A stretch of 64,000 nt of DNA, from positions 434,001 through 498,000 of the forward strand of contig NOKP01000006.1 of NCBI GenBank assembly GCA_002682825.1. Direction: 5' to 3'. Below are positions 13,411-23,716 of this stretch, one piece after another (positions within the stretch are counted from its first letter, which is position 1; each line of letters begins with the position of its first letter). The notes below the pieces were generated by a model that was given only the letters and a program-made list of their open reading frames with translations, was not told the origin of the DNA and searched no databases. Both the position numbers and the translations under genes were made by a program. The DNA is from Neonectria sp. B-13. Its lineage: Eukaryota > Ascomycota > Sordariomycetes > Hypocreales > Nectriaceae.

Positions 13411-13993
13411 CTGCGGACTGCAGAGTGCGGATACTGTCCCGGGTCTCTCTCACTCACCCAGACTCTTGCCAGGCTCTTGCCAGACTCTTGCCACCGTCGT
13501 GCCCGTTCAAACGTTGGTCCACTACACTGCGTTGAGCCCCGAATGCGACTATGGCTATGGCATGTTGCGTCGCTAGACACGCACGCTACGCAGCCCCATC
13601 CACGGCTTCCGCAGGCCTGGACCATGATCCTCAGCGTCCTCCCCCCTCCCCCCGGCACCCTTGAAACAGGCCCTGCTCCAGGAGGACGACAAACTTTGGG
13701 GATCCCCCTCGCCTATGACGAACGGCCCCCCTCGCGATATCCGGAGAGTGGGCAGGCGGGGATGACCAAGAGAACCGCTCACCGGCCCTCCGAACTTTGT
13801 AAAGCGGCCCCGTTTTACGTGATCGCACCGACATTCTATCTGATGTGTCTGTCTGTCTCTCCGCCGTCCCCGACTTGGGCTCTGTTGCTCGAGCCTCTTG
13901 CGACTCTGCGATCGGCCCTAGTGCTGTTAACCCCGCAGGCTTCTTCTCCCTTCGGACGCAAGTTGCGACGACGCTTGGATTGCTACCGCTCCT

Positions 13994-14042
13994 GACTGGG
14001 ACTGGAACTGGAACGGGAACTGGAACTGGAACTGAAACTGAC
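13994..14042. repeat. Tandem ACTGGA-type hexamers
   Basis: About eight consecutive hexamers of the form (A/G)ACTGG with single-base variants. A minisatellite-like tract in gene-free sequence. Confidence 0.85.
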
Positions 14043-15700
14043 AACTAAACAGCCAGTTCTGTTCTGGTCCTTTTTGGTGGCCCGCACCCGGGACGTGTCA
14101 GGCCATAACCGAGAGGCCTCCTCCCCTGCCAACCTTAGATACAGCCACCAGCAATCCCGCTTGGGGGCCCTTTTGCCGACTGCATAGAAACCTTCTCGAA
14201 CCTCGTCCGTCGTCTGGGCCGACCCCTTGACCAGGAGCCGTCTTCGAGATCCCCATCTAGGTGGTACCACCTCAGCACGCACATGGGACTGTGCTGTCAG
14301 GCTCTGTATTTTGTACTACGTAGGCAGTAATTATCAACGACGGAGTGCCGACATGGTAGCCGTACTACTGTGCATACTACGTAGTGGACGGATCGGTGCG
14401 TTTGTTTCATGCGAGAGATGTCCTATGTCGCGGCGGAACGCCCAGTCGTCATTGATTTCCTCATTCTCGAATCGACTAAATCACGCCCACGACGATCCCA
14501 AAGGTCCCGGACCAGGGGGCTTCTGAAGTGCCGTTCTACCTCGCCCTCGCGGCATTCATCTTGCCTGCAAACCGACGATCCACTCCAAATGTACAGGGCG
14601 TACGGTGGATAGGGTTCACGGGTGACACTGACACTGACGGCTGGCTGCGACAGAATTCGAAGCTGCGTAATCGCCGGTACTGTCTATACCAAGCCGCCTC
14701 TATAGACGACTATCCATCTCCTTCACCCTGTAAATACCCCCAGTATAATCTCCGTCGGTGTGTCCCGGAGCATTGCAACACTCAGCCAGTCGGCTTCTCT
14801 TCTGACAGGGCTGGCCTTGGGTCCGACTGGGCTGTAAGGCGGACCCCACCCCTGCTTCAGGGAACCCGAGCCGCGGTCGAGCCGTGGATCGTGAGCGACT
14901 CCAGTCTCCTGGCGACTCCAGGGAGGGGGAAAGGACGTGTGGGGGGCCAATGACCCAGGGTGGTTTCAGGATACAGAACGGCGGTAAGGGTTGTTCTGGT
15001 GTTCTGGCAGGGCAAGGGAGGGACGATTTTGATAGACCGGGACGTGCGTTATGGTCAACGACTCCACGAGCCGAGGCATCTCTGCTACCGACGGAGTATA
15101 CGGACGTTCATAGTGGTATTCTGCGAGCCCTGCCAGCATCACGTCCGACTCTGCAAATGCCTGGACTTGGCACCGAGCAGGATGAGAATGAGATGAGACG
15201 CGGAACGGCCATTTCCCGGTTGGGCCGGTGCGGGTCCAAGCCCTGCCGCATTGCTCCGGTGCAGCCGGTAGGGCTGGCGATGAAGCCCTCTCGGCTCTTA
15301 GTAGGTACTACGTAGGTGTGCAGACATCACGGCCGGCGTCGATCGTCACAGAACTACTGTACGCTGTGCGTTGTTTTGCAAGAAGGGGGCGTTCCAGTTG
15401 TCGGACGGGCATCTTCTCTGGGGGCGAGCCAACCCGGTCCTGCATGTCGGCGAAATCTCTCCGCCTTTGACCCTCGTGGGGGAGAGAGAGAGAGAGAAAT
15501 AAGCAAGGGGAAAATGCCGTATGTCCGAGTCGGGAAACGGCCAATATGCACCAGTGGCAAGATGGCTTTGCCGCCCTGTGCAGGCAGCGCAGGGCTGTGT
15601 AGTAAACGGCCCGTTTGTGCCAGTCTGCCGGGACCGTGTGTGAGGCCGGGTTTCAAACGGGTTTGTATCCGTAGATGGCCGTGCCGCTGATGTACTTACT

Positions 15701-16764
15701 GATGTGACGGGCTGCAGGTGACTGACACATGGCAGTGGCTCAGTGGTGTTGGAAGGGGTTGCGTGTTTGAATATCCAACTCTCGTGGCTATAGGTTAGGA
15801 GGACCAGAGTCGGTTGGTTGTGTTGATGGCCATCTGTTGAATTCTCCTAGATGACAAGTATTGGACATCTGTAAGGATTTCTTAGTCTAGTAAATTGTAC
15901 AGGAAGTCCTCGAGTATTGGCTTTAAACTGAGCGTGTTTGCGTTCATCGCGATACATATGTGAACTACGAGTGATTGGCATAAACTCCACAAGTCTGAGT
16001 CAATGGTTGGCAATGGCACTACAGACGAGCTCATACCTCCACATGTTACTGTACTGCATTCTAGAGATTAAAATGTACTCAAAAGGGTGTGCCAATCGTA
16101 GTTGAGCGCTGGAAATACAGCGCCAAGGGAGTTGATACACAGCGGATAGCCTTCGTTGGACCGGTGTGCCGCATTTCCAACTGCGCTTCTGTCGTTCACA
16201 ATCCGCCGGTCCTCTGTCTAAAAGACTCGGAGACTACAATGTTTCCTGAATTTCATAAATAACTAAATTCAAGGTGGCAACCGGCGGGGTTTTGGAAACC
16301 TTTTGCAAGATGTTCCTAGCATAGTTTGCTTCACATCGAGTCGTTCGCAACAAAACCTACGAGCACTTCCCATTTTATAGTCACATTTGAAGCGACTATA
16401 CCTTATAAGCAAGAAAGTCACAATCGAATTAGGTTCGAAAAAAAATGTATGTCTTAACCTGCTGTTGACTTGGGTGATGATTACCCTAAACCTCCCCGAC
16501 TGACTGGCAGATAATACCCGTAAAGGGATTGGCAGGGCACGTGGGCCTGCATGACGATGTCAAAACAGTCGAACAAACAAACAATAGAAATTAAGAACAG
16601 ATAATCAGGACCAACCATCCAAATGCCAAACCGCAGTGGTGTGGCCGCACTTGTTTGCCTCCCCGGTTGTGTCGCTCGCCTGCTGGAGGAAGTCCCCGCA
16701 TCAAAATGCTCATTAGATTATCTACTCCAGCTCGATTAGATACTGCTCAACAATGGTTTGCTCG
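15701..16764. other. No gene seen; start of AT-richer segment
   Basis: Base composition becomes visibly AT-richer from about 15.7 kb to about 17.7 kb. No domain, RNA gene or repeat with clear ends was recognised. Confidence 0.4.
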
Positions 16765-17145
16765 TCAGGGTGCGCCATATCGCCAAAGGCGCGGGCGGAC
16801 CATATACTGCTCACCTAGAAATCCCTTGTCAGAGTACACCGGCTGACATAATGGATAGGGAAGAGCAACTGAGAGCCACTGGCGAAAGCGTTCGATGTAG
16901 CACAGAAGGTAAATCACCCTGATGATATTCCACACTATCCTGATGATGACCAGCAAGAAATGGGGCAGGAAATGAACCAGCTCCTTTATTCCGGGAGCGG
17001 GGACACCTAAGACAGTGCCGGCGCATATAATCGTGACACTGTAGCCAAGAAAGTGGTAGCAAAGGTTTTGCATCTTGGCGAAAGACATTTCGGTGAATGG
17101 CGCGTCGATGAAAAGCAGGTTTAGAAGTGTACTCAAGTTTTGCAT
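16765..17145 (-). CDS. Possible small membrane protein, hypothetical
   Basis: A 126-codon frame starting MQNLSTLLNLL with ACC before the ATG. It contains at least two hydrophobic stretches that could cross a membrane: around residues 30-50 (YSVTIICAGTVLGVPAPG) and 55-80 (LVHFLPHFLLVIIRIVWNII). No family is recognised. It lies alone in an AT-richer segment 560 bp from the transcription factor gene that follows on the same strand. The frame could be chance; a transcript or a conserved homologue would be needed to accept it. Confidence 0.3.
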   Translation of the reverse strand: MQNLSTLLNLLFIDAPFTEMSFAKMQNLCYHFLGYSVTIICAGTVLGVPAPGIKELVHFLPHFLLVIIRIVWNIIRVIYLLCYIERFRQWLSVALPYPLCQPVYSDKGFLGEQYMVRPRLWRYGAP

Positions 17146-17704
17146 GGTTCTGAAGGGTGGTTTGTGGTTTTGATTGCCTTATCAATGCTCTTGGAGAAAC
17201 ATGGCAGTGCACTTGGGAACAAAGCACTTGTGTTTTTCTAGGCATCGATTTGCTACCAGGACGCCGAAGACGACGCAAATATTTCTTTGTTCCTAGGCTG
17301 TGTGCGTGATACTGACAGCCGCGTTAAGAAACAAAGGACACTATTAAGGGGTCACTAACAGTAAAGTACAATCAATTATGCCGAGAGGGCAAAGGCGTTA
17401 GCAGTGCAAAGTGATACCCAAGCAGTGTATAGTATTACAAGTATCAATAGCTTTCGTTGTACAACATGTGGTCATGGGTAGTTTGAAGAGTCAGAGATTT
17501 AATGATATTATTGCTTAGTTTTGCTCCACCGTTCAGTGAAAGCCTGAAAGCCCAAGGAGACCAATAGGCCACCGTTGTACTCGATAATAACATCTAATAA
17601 GGGACACTGTTGACATTATATCTAACCTCGTAGAATGCTAGAGATGATTAGCCGAAACGAGACGAATTCCCCAAATGCCAATGAGACGATGACTTGCTCG
17701 ATAC
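17146..17704. other. No gene seen; 3' side of the transcription factor gene
   Basis: AT-richer spacer between the stop of the transcription factor gene (17705, minus strand) and the small hypothetical frame. No feature was recognised. Confidence 0.4.
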
Positions 17705-19456
17705 TTATATCACGCAGCCTCGCTGTGCTGTTTCGAAAGCAAGCCTCCCTGGACCGTCGTGGATGATGTCAATCCACATAACTTCTTTCACACGCTTGCG
17801 GACTTCCGCCCAAGTCTGGTTACTGGACAATTCATTGATGGACTCTACTAGCCATGCCTCGTCACCGTTGAAGACGAGGATGGACCCCACGAGGACTAGC
17901 CAGAGCTTTAGATCGGCGAATTCTGGGGATTCAACATGTAGTTTCATAATGGCGTGGTGCAGCTGACGAGCGAACAGCTCCGATCTTAACTTTACCCCAA
18001 GCTTGGGCGTCTGTAGGAAGACGGTCGACTCGAATGCGAGGAGCCCAAGTCGGATCGATTCTTCGAGAGGATAGAGGTCGACCGCGTACTCGAGAGACAG
18101 TAGCCGGCACTGGATTGAGAGCATGATTTCCTGGAATAGTTCGGGCCGTAGTTTCTCGTGGCTGGGAATGAGCGAGTTGGCCATACTTGAAAAGTCTCGC
18201 AGGTCAACGAACACATTGCGGAGTCTGTAGTCCCATGGCTCGACGGCGCTCTGGATGCTCGAGGAAGGGGTATGATGGTAAGTTATGGAGCTGGTTTGTA
18301 AAGCGGCTTCGAGGAATGGCTCCCAAGATACCTTCCCGTCGTATATTTCGGGCTTCGAACCGTGGCTGAGAGCCCACCCTAGGTCCACACTTCGAGCTGT
18401 TAATACTCGCCCACAGTCAACATCCAGGGACGTACCGGCAGAGCTTGATTTGTAATTGTCGGTTGTGATTAAATCCCGCCAACCCCCCTCGCATTCGGAC
18501 CATCTCCTTCAAGCCTGTCACGTGTGCTTCGAACGCGGCGGTGTCGTTAGTGGCATCTGCCAGCATCGCCAGCGTGGTCACGACCGACATGGTGGTGTCC
18601 TCGAGTTGTCTCTCCCGATCTTGGATCTTCTCTTGTAGGAGGTGAATAGTATGTCTGAGGCGCTTCTGGGTCTGTGGCGAAAAGTTGCCCGACCAGCTGA
18701 CGTCGGGTCCGGCGGTGATTTGCATGGTGACGAGGTCTTGGAACGCGCTGACCATGAAGAGCACGGACTGAAGGTAGGCGTTGTCTTCGAGGAGCCAGCG
18801 GAACCAGCAGACTTTAGTGCGGTCGTATTGGAAGCACCATTCGACGGGGTACATGGTTTCTTTTATGGTGGTTAAGACTGGAACGTGTCAGAAGGGCTGA
18901 ACTTGAAGATTGCTAGGATGTGTAGCGGTTACATCGGAAGATCAAGTACCGCGACAGTCCGTCAAGGGGGGCTGCGAAATCGAAAAGCATCAGATCCGAG
19001 GATACTGGCAAGAGTCCGGGAAGGCATGGTGACTGAACAACAATGTTCGTGGAATCCATATACGGCTTTGGGGTTGTGCCAGTTGCAACATCAACTTCGC
19101 TGTCAGCCAAAGTATCGTCTTGGGCTTCTCGAGCCGGCTCATTCACGAGAGACACGACATATTGTTTGTTGTTGCAATGCTGCTTCGTATTCTTGCCGCG
19201 CATGACGTGACTCCGGATGACCTTACGGGCGTTGGGATCAGGCTTCCCGCCCGGATCCGAGGAGACGAACTCGAACTTGTTGGCTGTTGAGCGTCAGAAA
19301 CAACCTTGGCACTGGAAACCCCGGGAACATACAAACAGGCCGAGGTGCTGATTTTGTCGGCCGGGGCTTCTTCCGGGCGAGGTGTGGCTCCGGAGATACG
19401 GTGGTGGAGAGCGGCTCGAGCATGGCGACGCGGGTACTGTTGGGTCGGCTTGCCAT
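17705..19456 (-). CDS. Fungal-specific transcription factor domain protein, no zinc cluster seen
   Basis: Four exons are inferred: 19333-19456, 18933-19283, 18436-18877 and 17705-18389, with introns of 49, 55 and 46 nt whose phases match, giving 533 residues. The N-terminus has a basic Arg/Lys/Pro patch ([15 protein letters not shown]) followed by a KFEFVSS...[13 protein letters not shown] segment typical of the large fungal family with a Fungal_trans_2-like regulatory domain. The remainder ([28 protein letters not shown], then a helical C-terminus) fits that domain. No Zn2Cys6 motif is present. Many relatives also lack it, so direct DNA binding is uncertain. The start at 19456 was chosen over 19423 (also in frame) and over an upstream in-frame ATG at 19882, which would run through the promoter repeats. 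It is divergent from the dehydrogenase gene and probably shares its promoter. Confidence 0.75.
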
Positions 19457-19545
19457 TAGGCTGGTTCGGTCGGCGGAGACGAGTGCAATTCTGAATTCTT
19501 TGAAATCAAGATCACGAGGAGAAACGATGATTAGGAGAGACGTGC

Positions 19546-19571
19546 ATTGTTTTCCCTTTCTGGAAAACAAT
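19546..19571. repeat. Perfect inverted repeat ATTGTTTTCC-N6-GGAAAACAAT
   Basis: Ten-bp arms with a 6-bp spacer, exactly complementary. The left arm is the first of the four direct ATTGTTTTCC copies; the second copy (19648) is followed by a shorter partial mirror, GGGAAA. This is the arrangement expected for a dimeric regulator. Confidence 0.85.
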
Positions 19572-19647
19572 CGAGAAAGCATGGACGGAGAAGGGGCCGT
19601 CATGGGCGCCGATAACTCCGGGGCCGTGGCGGCGTGCCAAGACCTCG

Positions 19648-19657
19648 ATTGTTTTCC
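19648..19657 (+). repeat. Second copy of ATTGTTTTCC
   Basis: Exact 10-bp copy, followed by TAATCGGGAAA, a partial inverted arm. Confidence 0.85.
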
Positions 19658-19764
19658 TAATCGGGAAAGATGCGCGGGCTGTCCTGATACGCCGTCCGGG
19701 GCTGGCGCTGCGTGATCTGCCCGTGATTCAGATCTCAAACTTTGGACATGGAATTGGAATCTGA

Positions 19765-19774
19765 ATTGTTTTCC
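19765..19774 (+). repeat. Third copy of ATTGTTTTCC
   Basis: Exact 10-bp copy in the shared promoter, without a clear inverted partner. Confidence 0.85.
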
Positions 19775-19860
19775 TAAAGCGGCTTGGCTTGGAAGGATGC
19801 AAGGGACGTGGAAGGCGTCCTGTTTAGTGTCACGATGCTTAACAGCGAAATGCGAGATGG

Positions 19861-19870
19861 ATTGTTTGCC
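19861..19870 (+). repeat. Fourth, one-mismatch copy ATTGTTTGCC
   Basis: Differs from the other copies at one base. It lies 41 bp before the TATA-like element. Confidence 0.75.
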
Positions 19871-19910
19871 CTTTTGGGACATGGCTGTGTCTTGTGAAGA
19901 GACTCGGAAT

Positions 19911-19919
19911 TATATAAAT
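19911..19919 (+). promoter_or_regulatory. TATA-like element TATATAAAT
   Basis: A good TATA box match about 130 bp before the dehydrogenase ATG, a usual distance for a fungal gene with a leader. Confidence 0.5.
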
Positions 19920-20048
19920 GAAGGCTGAGGCCTTGCTAATTGATGAAGAAGCAGTAATTAGCACATCGACTTCCTGTGTTTGAATACTGATTCATCCTTT
20001 CTACCATTCCCGAAATCCTAAACTGCCAGTCTTAGCCCCCTCGTCAAC

Positions 20049-21116
20049 ATGGTACCGAAATCTCTCGAGTTGGCTCCAGGCCCCCTTCGCTTCTTCCAGT
20101 CCCAGTTTGCCAAGCCAGTGGCCATCCCGAAAGGCACATCTCTGGCCGGCGCAACAGCCATCGTCACGGGCGGCAATACTGGCCTCGGATTCCAATGCGC
20201 CCAGACCCTCATGGACATGGGTCTATCCCGCTTGATCATCGCCGTGCGGACGCCGTCAAAGGGCGAGGCTGCGGCTGCCACGCTGAGACAGAAGTCCAAA
20301 GCAGCGACTGTTGAGGTGTGGCAGGTCGACATGCTCTCATATGACAGCATCAAAGCGTTTGCAGCCAAGTGCGAGACGCTGGGTCGGATCGACTTTGCCA
20401 TCCTCAATGCCGGGACGGTTGAGGAGAAGTTCAAGATAGGCCCGCAAGGCCACGAGAACATGTTCCAGGTCAACTACCTATCCACAGTCCTCCTCGCGAC
20501 CCTTCTTCTCCCCACACTGAAGCGCAAGGCACCCTCCGGAAAGCCGGGCCGCTTGACGATTGTCAGCTCAGGAACGGCGCTGATGCCCAAGTTCCCCAAC
20601 GCCAAGTCCGACCCGTTCCTGCCATACTACGACGACGAGTCCAAGTTCGACGCCACGAACTCATACGCCTCCAGCAAGGCCCTCGCACACTTCTGGATCG
20701 TCAAGCTGGCGGAGCGGGTGCGGGCGGAGGACGTGGTGGTCAACCTGGTAGATCCGGGCCTGGTCAAGGGGACGAGCTTGCACCGTAACCTCAACTTCAT
20801 CTTCAAGGCCATCTTCGCCGCGGTCAAGTCACTGACCGGACGGACGATGGAGCAGGGCGCGAGCACATTTGTCGACGCGGCTGTGGTGCGTGGGAAAGAG
20901 AGCCACGGGAGTTATCTGATGGATTGGAAGATTTTCGCGTGAGTACACTCGATTGGGAAGCCGGATCGGAGACGCAAACTAACAGCTCGGCTTAGATACA
21001 ACATGGCAGTCTACGGATCGGACGGTGAAGCATTGAGAGACCGCATTTGGAACGAAACTCTGTCTGCACTCTCGTTTGCCGATATTGATGGGATTCTTGA
21101 CTCGGTTTCCAGATAA
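20049..21116 (+). CDS. Short-chain dehydrogenase/reductase
   Basis: NAD(P)(H)-dependent oxidoreductase of the classical SDR superfamily; its substrate is unknown. Two exons, 20049-20938 and 20996-21116, joined across a 57-nt intron (GTGAGT...TTAG), encode 336 residues. The cofactor-binding TGGNTGLG is at residues 40-47, the structural NAG at 120-122, the catalytic Ser at about 173-174, and YASSK supplies Tyr206 and Lys210. The spacing between Ser and Tyr is longer than in the smallest SDRs, as in retinol-dehydrogenase-like fungal members. No signal peptide is evident. The gene is divergent from the transcription factor gene, followed on the same strand by the OPT transporter, and may belong to a small metabolite locus with the NRPS-like gene. 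Confidence 0.85.
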
Positions 21117-23716
21117 GTCTCGAGGTTTGAGTTTGGAAGAATACCAGTTGGGGAAACGTGATATACCGGAGGGGTTGGCACCTATTTCCATGAGGAAGGG
21201 CCGTTTGTTTGAGTAGGTTTAGGTGGTCCCAGTGGAGGAGAATTTGGCTGTGTTGATCTGTATGTGGATGGTTTAATGGGATGGCATGATGGGTGGTGTA
21301 AGGCATAGTACAGAACATGCCCAAGTGGTGACAGTTATTCAATTGACTCTTCATTGAAACATGACGGAAAATTGACGCCTAAATACATTGTCCTGCTTCG
21401 TAGTGAACTGAAACTTTGCGTATTACGAAAGCCGGAGCCTCGGAGATTTCAGAACCCCGCGGCGGCACTGAAGTAGGTGTGCATCTGGTGAATGGACGGA
21501 TGAATCGTCTCAATGCAAGGGCCAGGTCCACACGGCTCGGGGCAGCCACGTGTCTAGAGCAGCGAATATTACTGGCTAATGGCGATCTCTCAGGTTCTCG
21601 GATGGCGAATATCCGTCTTTACGGGCTCCAACTCTCGAGACTTGAAGGTGCACGAAGCCAAGTTCGGGCTTCCAACCCAGACTCGAAGACGGTGGATGGC
21701 ATGTCGCAGACAGACAGAAAAGTTCTGGAATGACGGCACTTGTCGGCCGGCGACCAGGGCAAAGGGCCAGTGGGTTGCAGGGCCTCGAGGCGCTGAGATG
21801 CGGCTCCTCGGCAGCCAAGACAATCCAAGAAGGCCTATTGCTTGAGCCCGCAGCGGCCAGGGGTGCTGGGCCTGGGGTGGAGATGGGACGACGATGAATG
21901 GAGGGACCGCCGCTTTAAGGGTACATTCGGATTCTAGTATCGGACTCGCTAAGACGAGCGTGAGGGTGGTGGTGATGGACGGACAGGCCACGTGACCGGG
22001 ACGCAGAAAGTCCGAGATCGCACAAGGGCGGCGACGGCGCGAAGCCTGGTTTGTACAAAGTCCGCCCTGGGATCCCAGACCACCAAGACAAGATTGGATC
22101 TGTGGCAGCGCCGCCGAGACGATCAGGCCGTTGCTGTGCCGTCTTTTCCGACCGAGGACGACGGCAAGACACGCACGTCTGGATACACGAACACGCAATG
22201 CTACGACCAAGTTGAGGGACGATTCCACCTGGTCATCCACCCGTCATCCAGCATCAATGATTCAACCCTCGAACATGGTGCTCGGCAGCATTACTCAAAC
22301 CGCGCAGGGTGGTCCACGGCAACGCCGGCCCAACCGCGCCTCGGCGACCCCACGTCTGGAAAGACGGAGTGACTGATTGGGAGACATCCATTCGCGGAGC
22401 TAGAAGCGTTTAAGCCGCAAGCGAGTAGGGACGTGATTTTCCTCCTCTCTGGATCTGTCTGCCGGATCCCGAACAGAAAGAAGAGAGCGGGACGAGAGAG
22501 ACAGAGACGCATTTGCGTGATAAATGCATGTCCACCATTCGTCGCCACTAGCAGGAACCCTCATCATCAGACCGCTGGGCTAGAAGAGCGAGGGAAGGGA
22601 AAGAAAAAAAGCCACCAAGCCTGGAGAGAAGCCGTCTTTGCCGTTTCCCCGTTCTGCGTCCTGCGGTTGCGGCACCTTGCCCAGCGACCACGCTATGTGC
22701 GACGCACTACGGCTCGTTCGTTCCGAGGCCAGTGGCAAAGGAGTAGCAGTGACAGCCCGGGACGCCACTCTCTTCGTGGGAGCGCAGGTACCGAGTACGC
22801 AGAGCATTCGTGGACGAGCTGCATCAGCCTGAGCGCACGGCAGGGACCTAAAGTTGAGAGCGAGCGCTGTAATGATGCGCTATTCTCTCTATCCTGGGTG
22901 TTCCCGTCTGGTGTGCTACGGCTACTAGTACTTACTTAGGTACCGTTCCCCATTCCTTCCTGCTTCCTGCCAGCATCCACTCAAACTCCGCCTACAATAT
23001 CCGTACTAGTCCCCCAACCTACCCTAACCTGTCACTTCACAATACAACTCACCCGCTCCCACTTTTGCTGTACTGCACTACTGCGTGGTCTACTGTGCTG
23101 TACTTTCGCACTTTCGCACTTGCCCACTGCGACTACGACTGCGACTGCGACTGCGACCTGCGACCTGCAACCCTCTTGCCGACCTGCCGCTCTGCCGTTC
23201 TCCGACCCCGACTCTGCGGAAACACACGACACTAGGCACAAATACACCTTCGCGGCCAAGACTGGATGATACGACCTCGACCAACCCACGACGTCCACTG
23301 CCGAATCCCGATCCCACTCTCGCTCATCCTCGTCCGCTTTTGCCGATCCCACGCCTCCTCCGCCGACCCTGCGCGAGACACGGCAACCACAACCGCTCCG
23401 CAGCCTCGCTCTTGGCCGTCCTAAAACACCACCACCGCCGCCCACGCTCCTCCCGTCCTACTGCTCCCTCTTCCTCAGTCGCTCGAAGCCTTCCTCTCGC
23501 CATCACGAATCCCCCGATCGGGTTCCTTACCCGCCGTACGCACTCAACTCCGACCTCGAGCGCCCTCGTTCAATCCAGCCCCCCGTCGCGAGCACCCCAA
23601 CCTCACGTCACCCCGCGCGCCCTACTATTCCGCATCCGCGCGTGTCCGTCACGGCGTCACGCCTGACAAGTTGAACTGGAGGAGTGAAGCCATCTCCATC
23701 CTTGGGCCCCGTGGCC
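21117..23716. other. Intergenic region and long leader of the OPT gene
   Basis: No gene is seen in 2.6 kb. The right half, from about 22.9 kb, is CT-rich on the plus strand, as expected for promoter and 5' leader of the transporter. An in-frame ATG at 23684 would add 11 residues to the transporter. Confidence 0.45.
23129..23166. repeat. GCGACT-type hexamer repeat
   Basis: About six imperfect tandem copies of GCGACT/GCGACC in the probable leader or promoter of the OPT gene. Confidence 0.75.

Larger units (their letters stand above)
2901..15700. other. Gene-free, fairly GC-rich stretch
   Basis: About 12.8 kb on which no recognisable protein domain, tRNA, rRNA or transposon end was found on either strand. 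Open frames of 200-300 codons occur (for example at 2919-3830 and 6201-7037), but their translations are low in conserved pattern, rich in Pro/Ser/Arg/His, and show no paired intron signals linking them. The stretch contains many short tandem repeats and the motif TACTACGTAG. It may be regulatory, may hold long non-coding transcripts, or may be decayed sequence; the sequence alone does not decide. Confidence 0.5.
19457..20048. promoter_or_regulatory. Divergent promoter between transcription factor and dehydrogenase genes
   Basis: A 592-bp region between two divergent starts. It holds four copies of ATTGTTTTCC or a one-base variant at 19546, 19648, 19765 and 19861, spaced about 96-117 bp apart and all in the same orientation, and a TATA-like element at 19911-19919 on the dehydrogenase side. 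The layout suggests a shared cis-element. Binding by the adjacent factor is inference. Confidence 0.6.

Noticed and set aside
15740..15790. tRNA-like TTTGAATAT loop sequence
   Set aside because: No matching A box, acceptor stem or anticodon arm could be folded.
19238..19882. Using the ATG at 19882 as the start of the transcription factor
   Set aside because: The added segment is not like the family and its odd repeated GKQ residues simply arise from the ATTGTTTTCC DNA repeats; the segment is better read as promoter. Not fully excluded.
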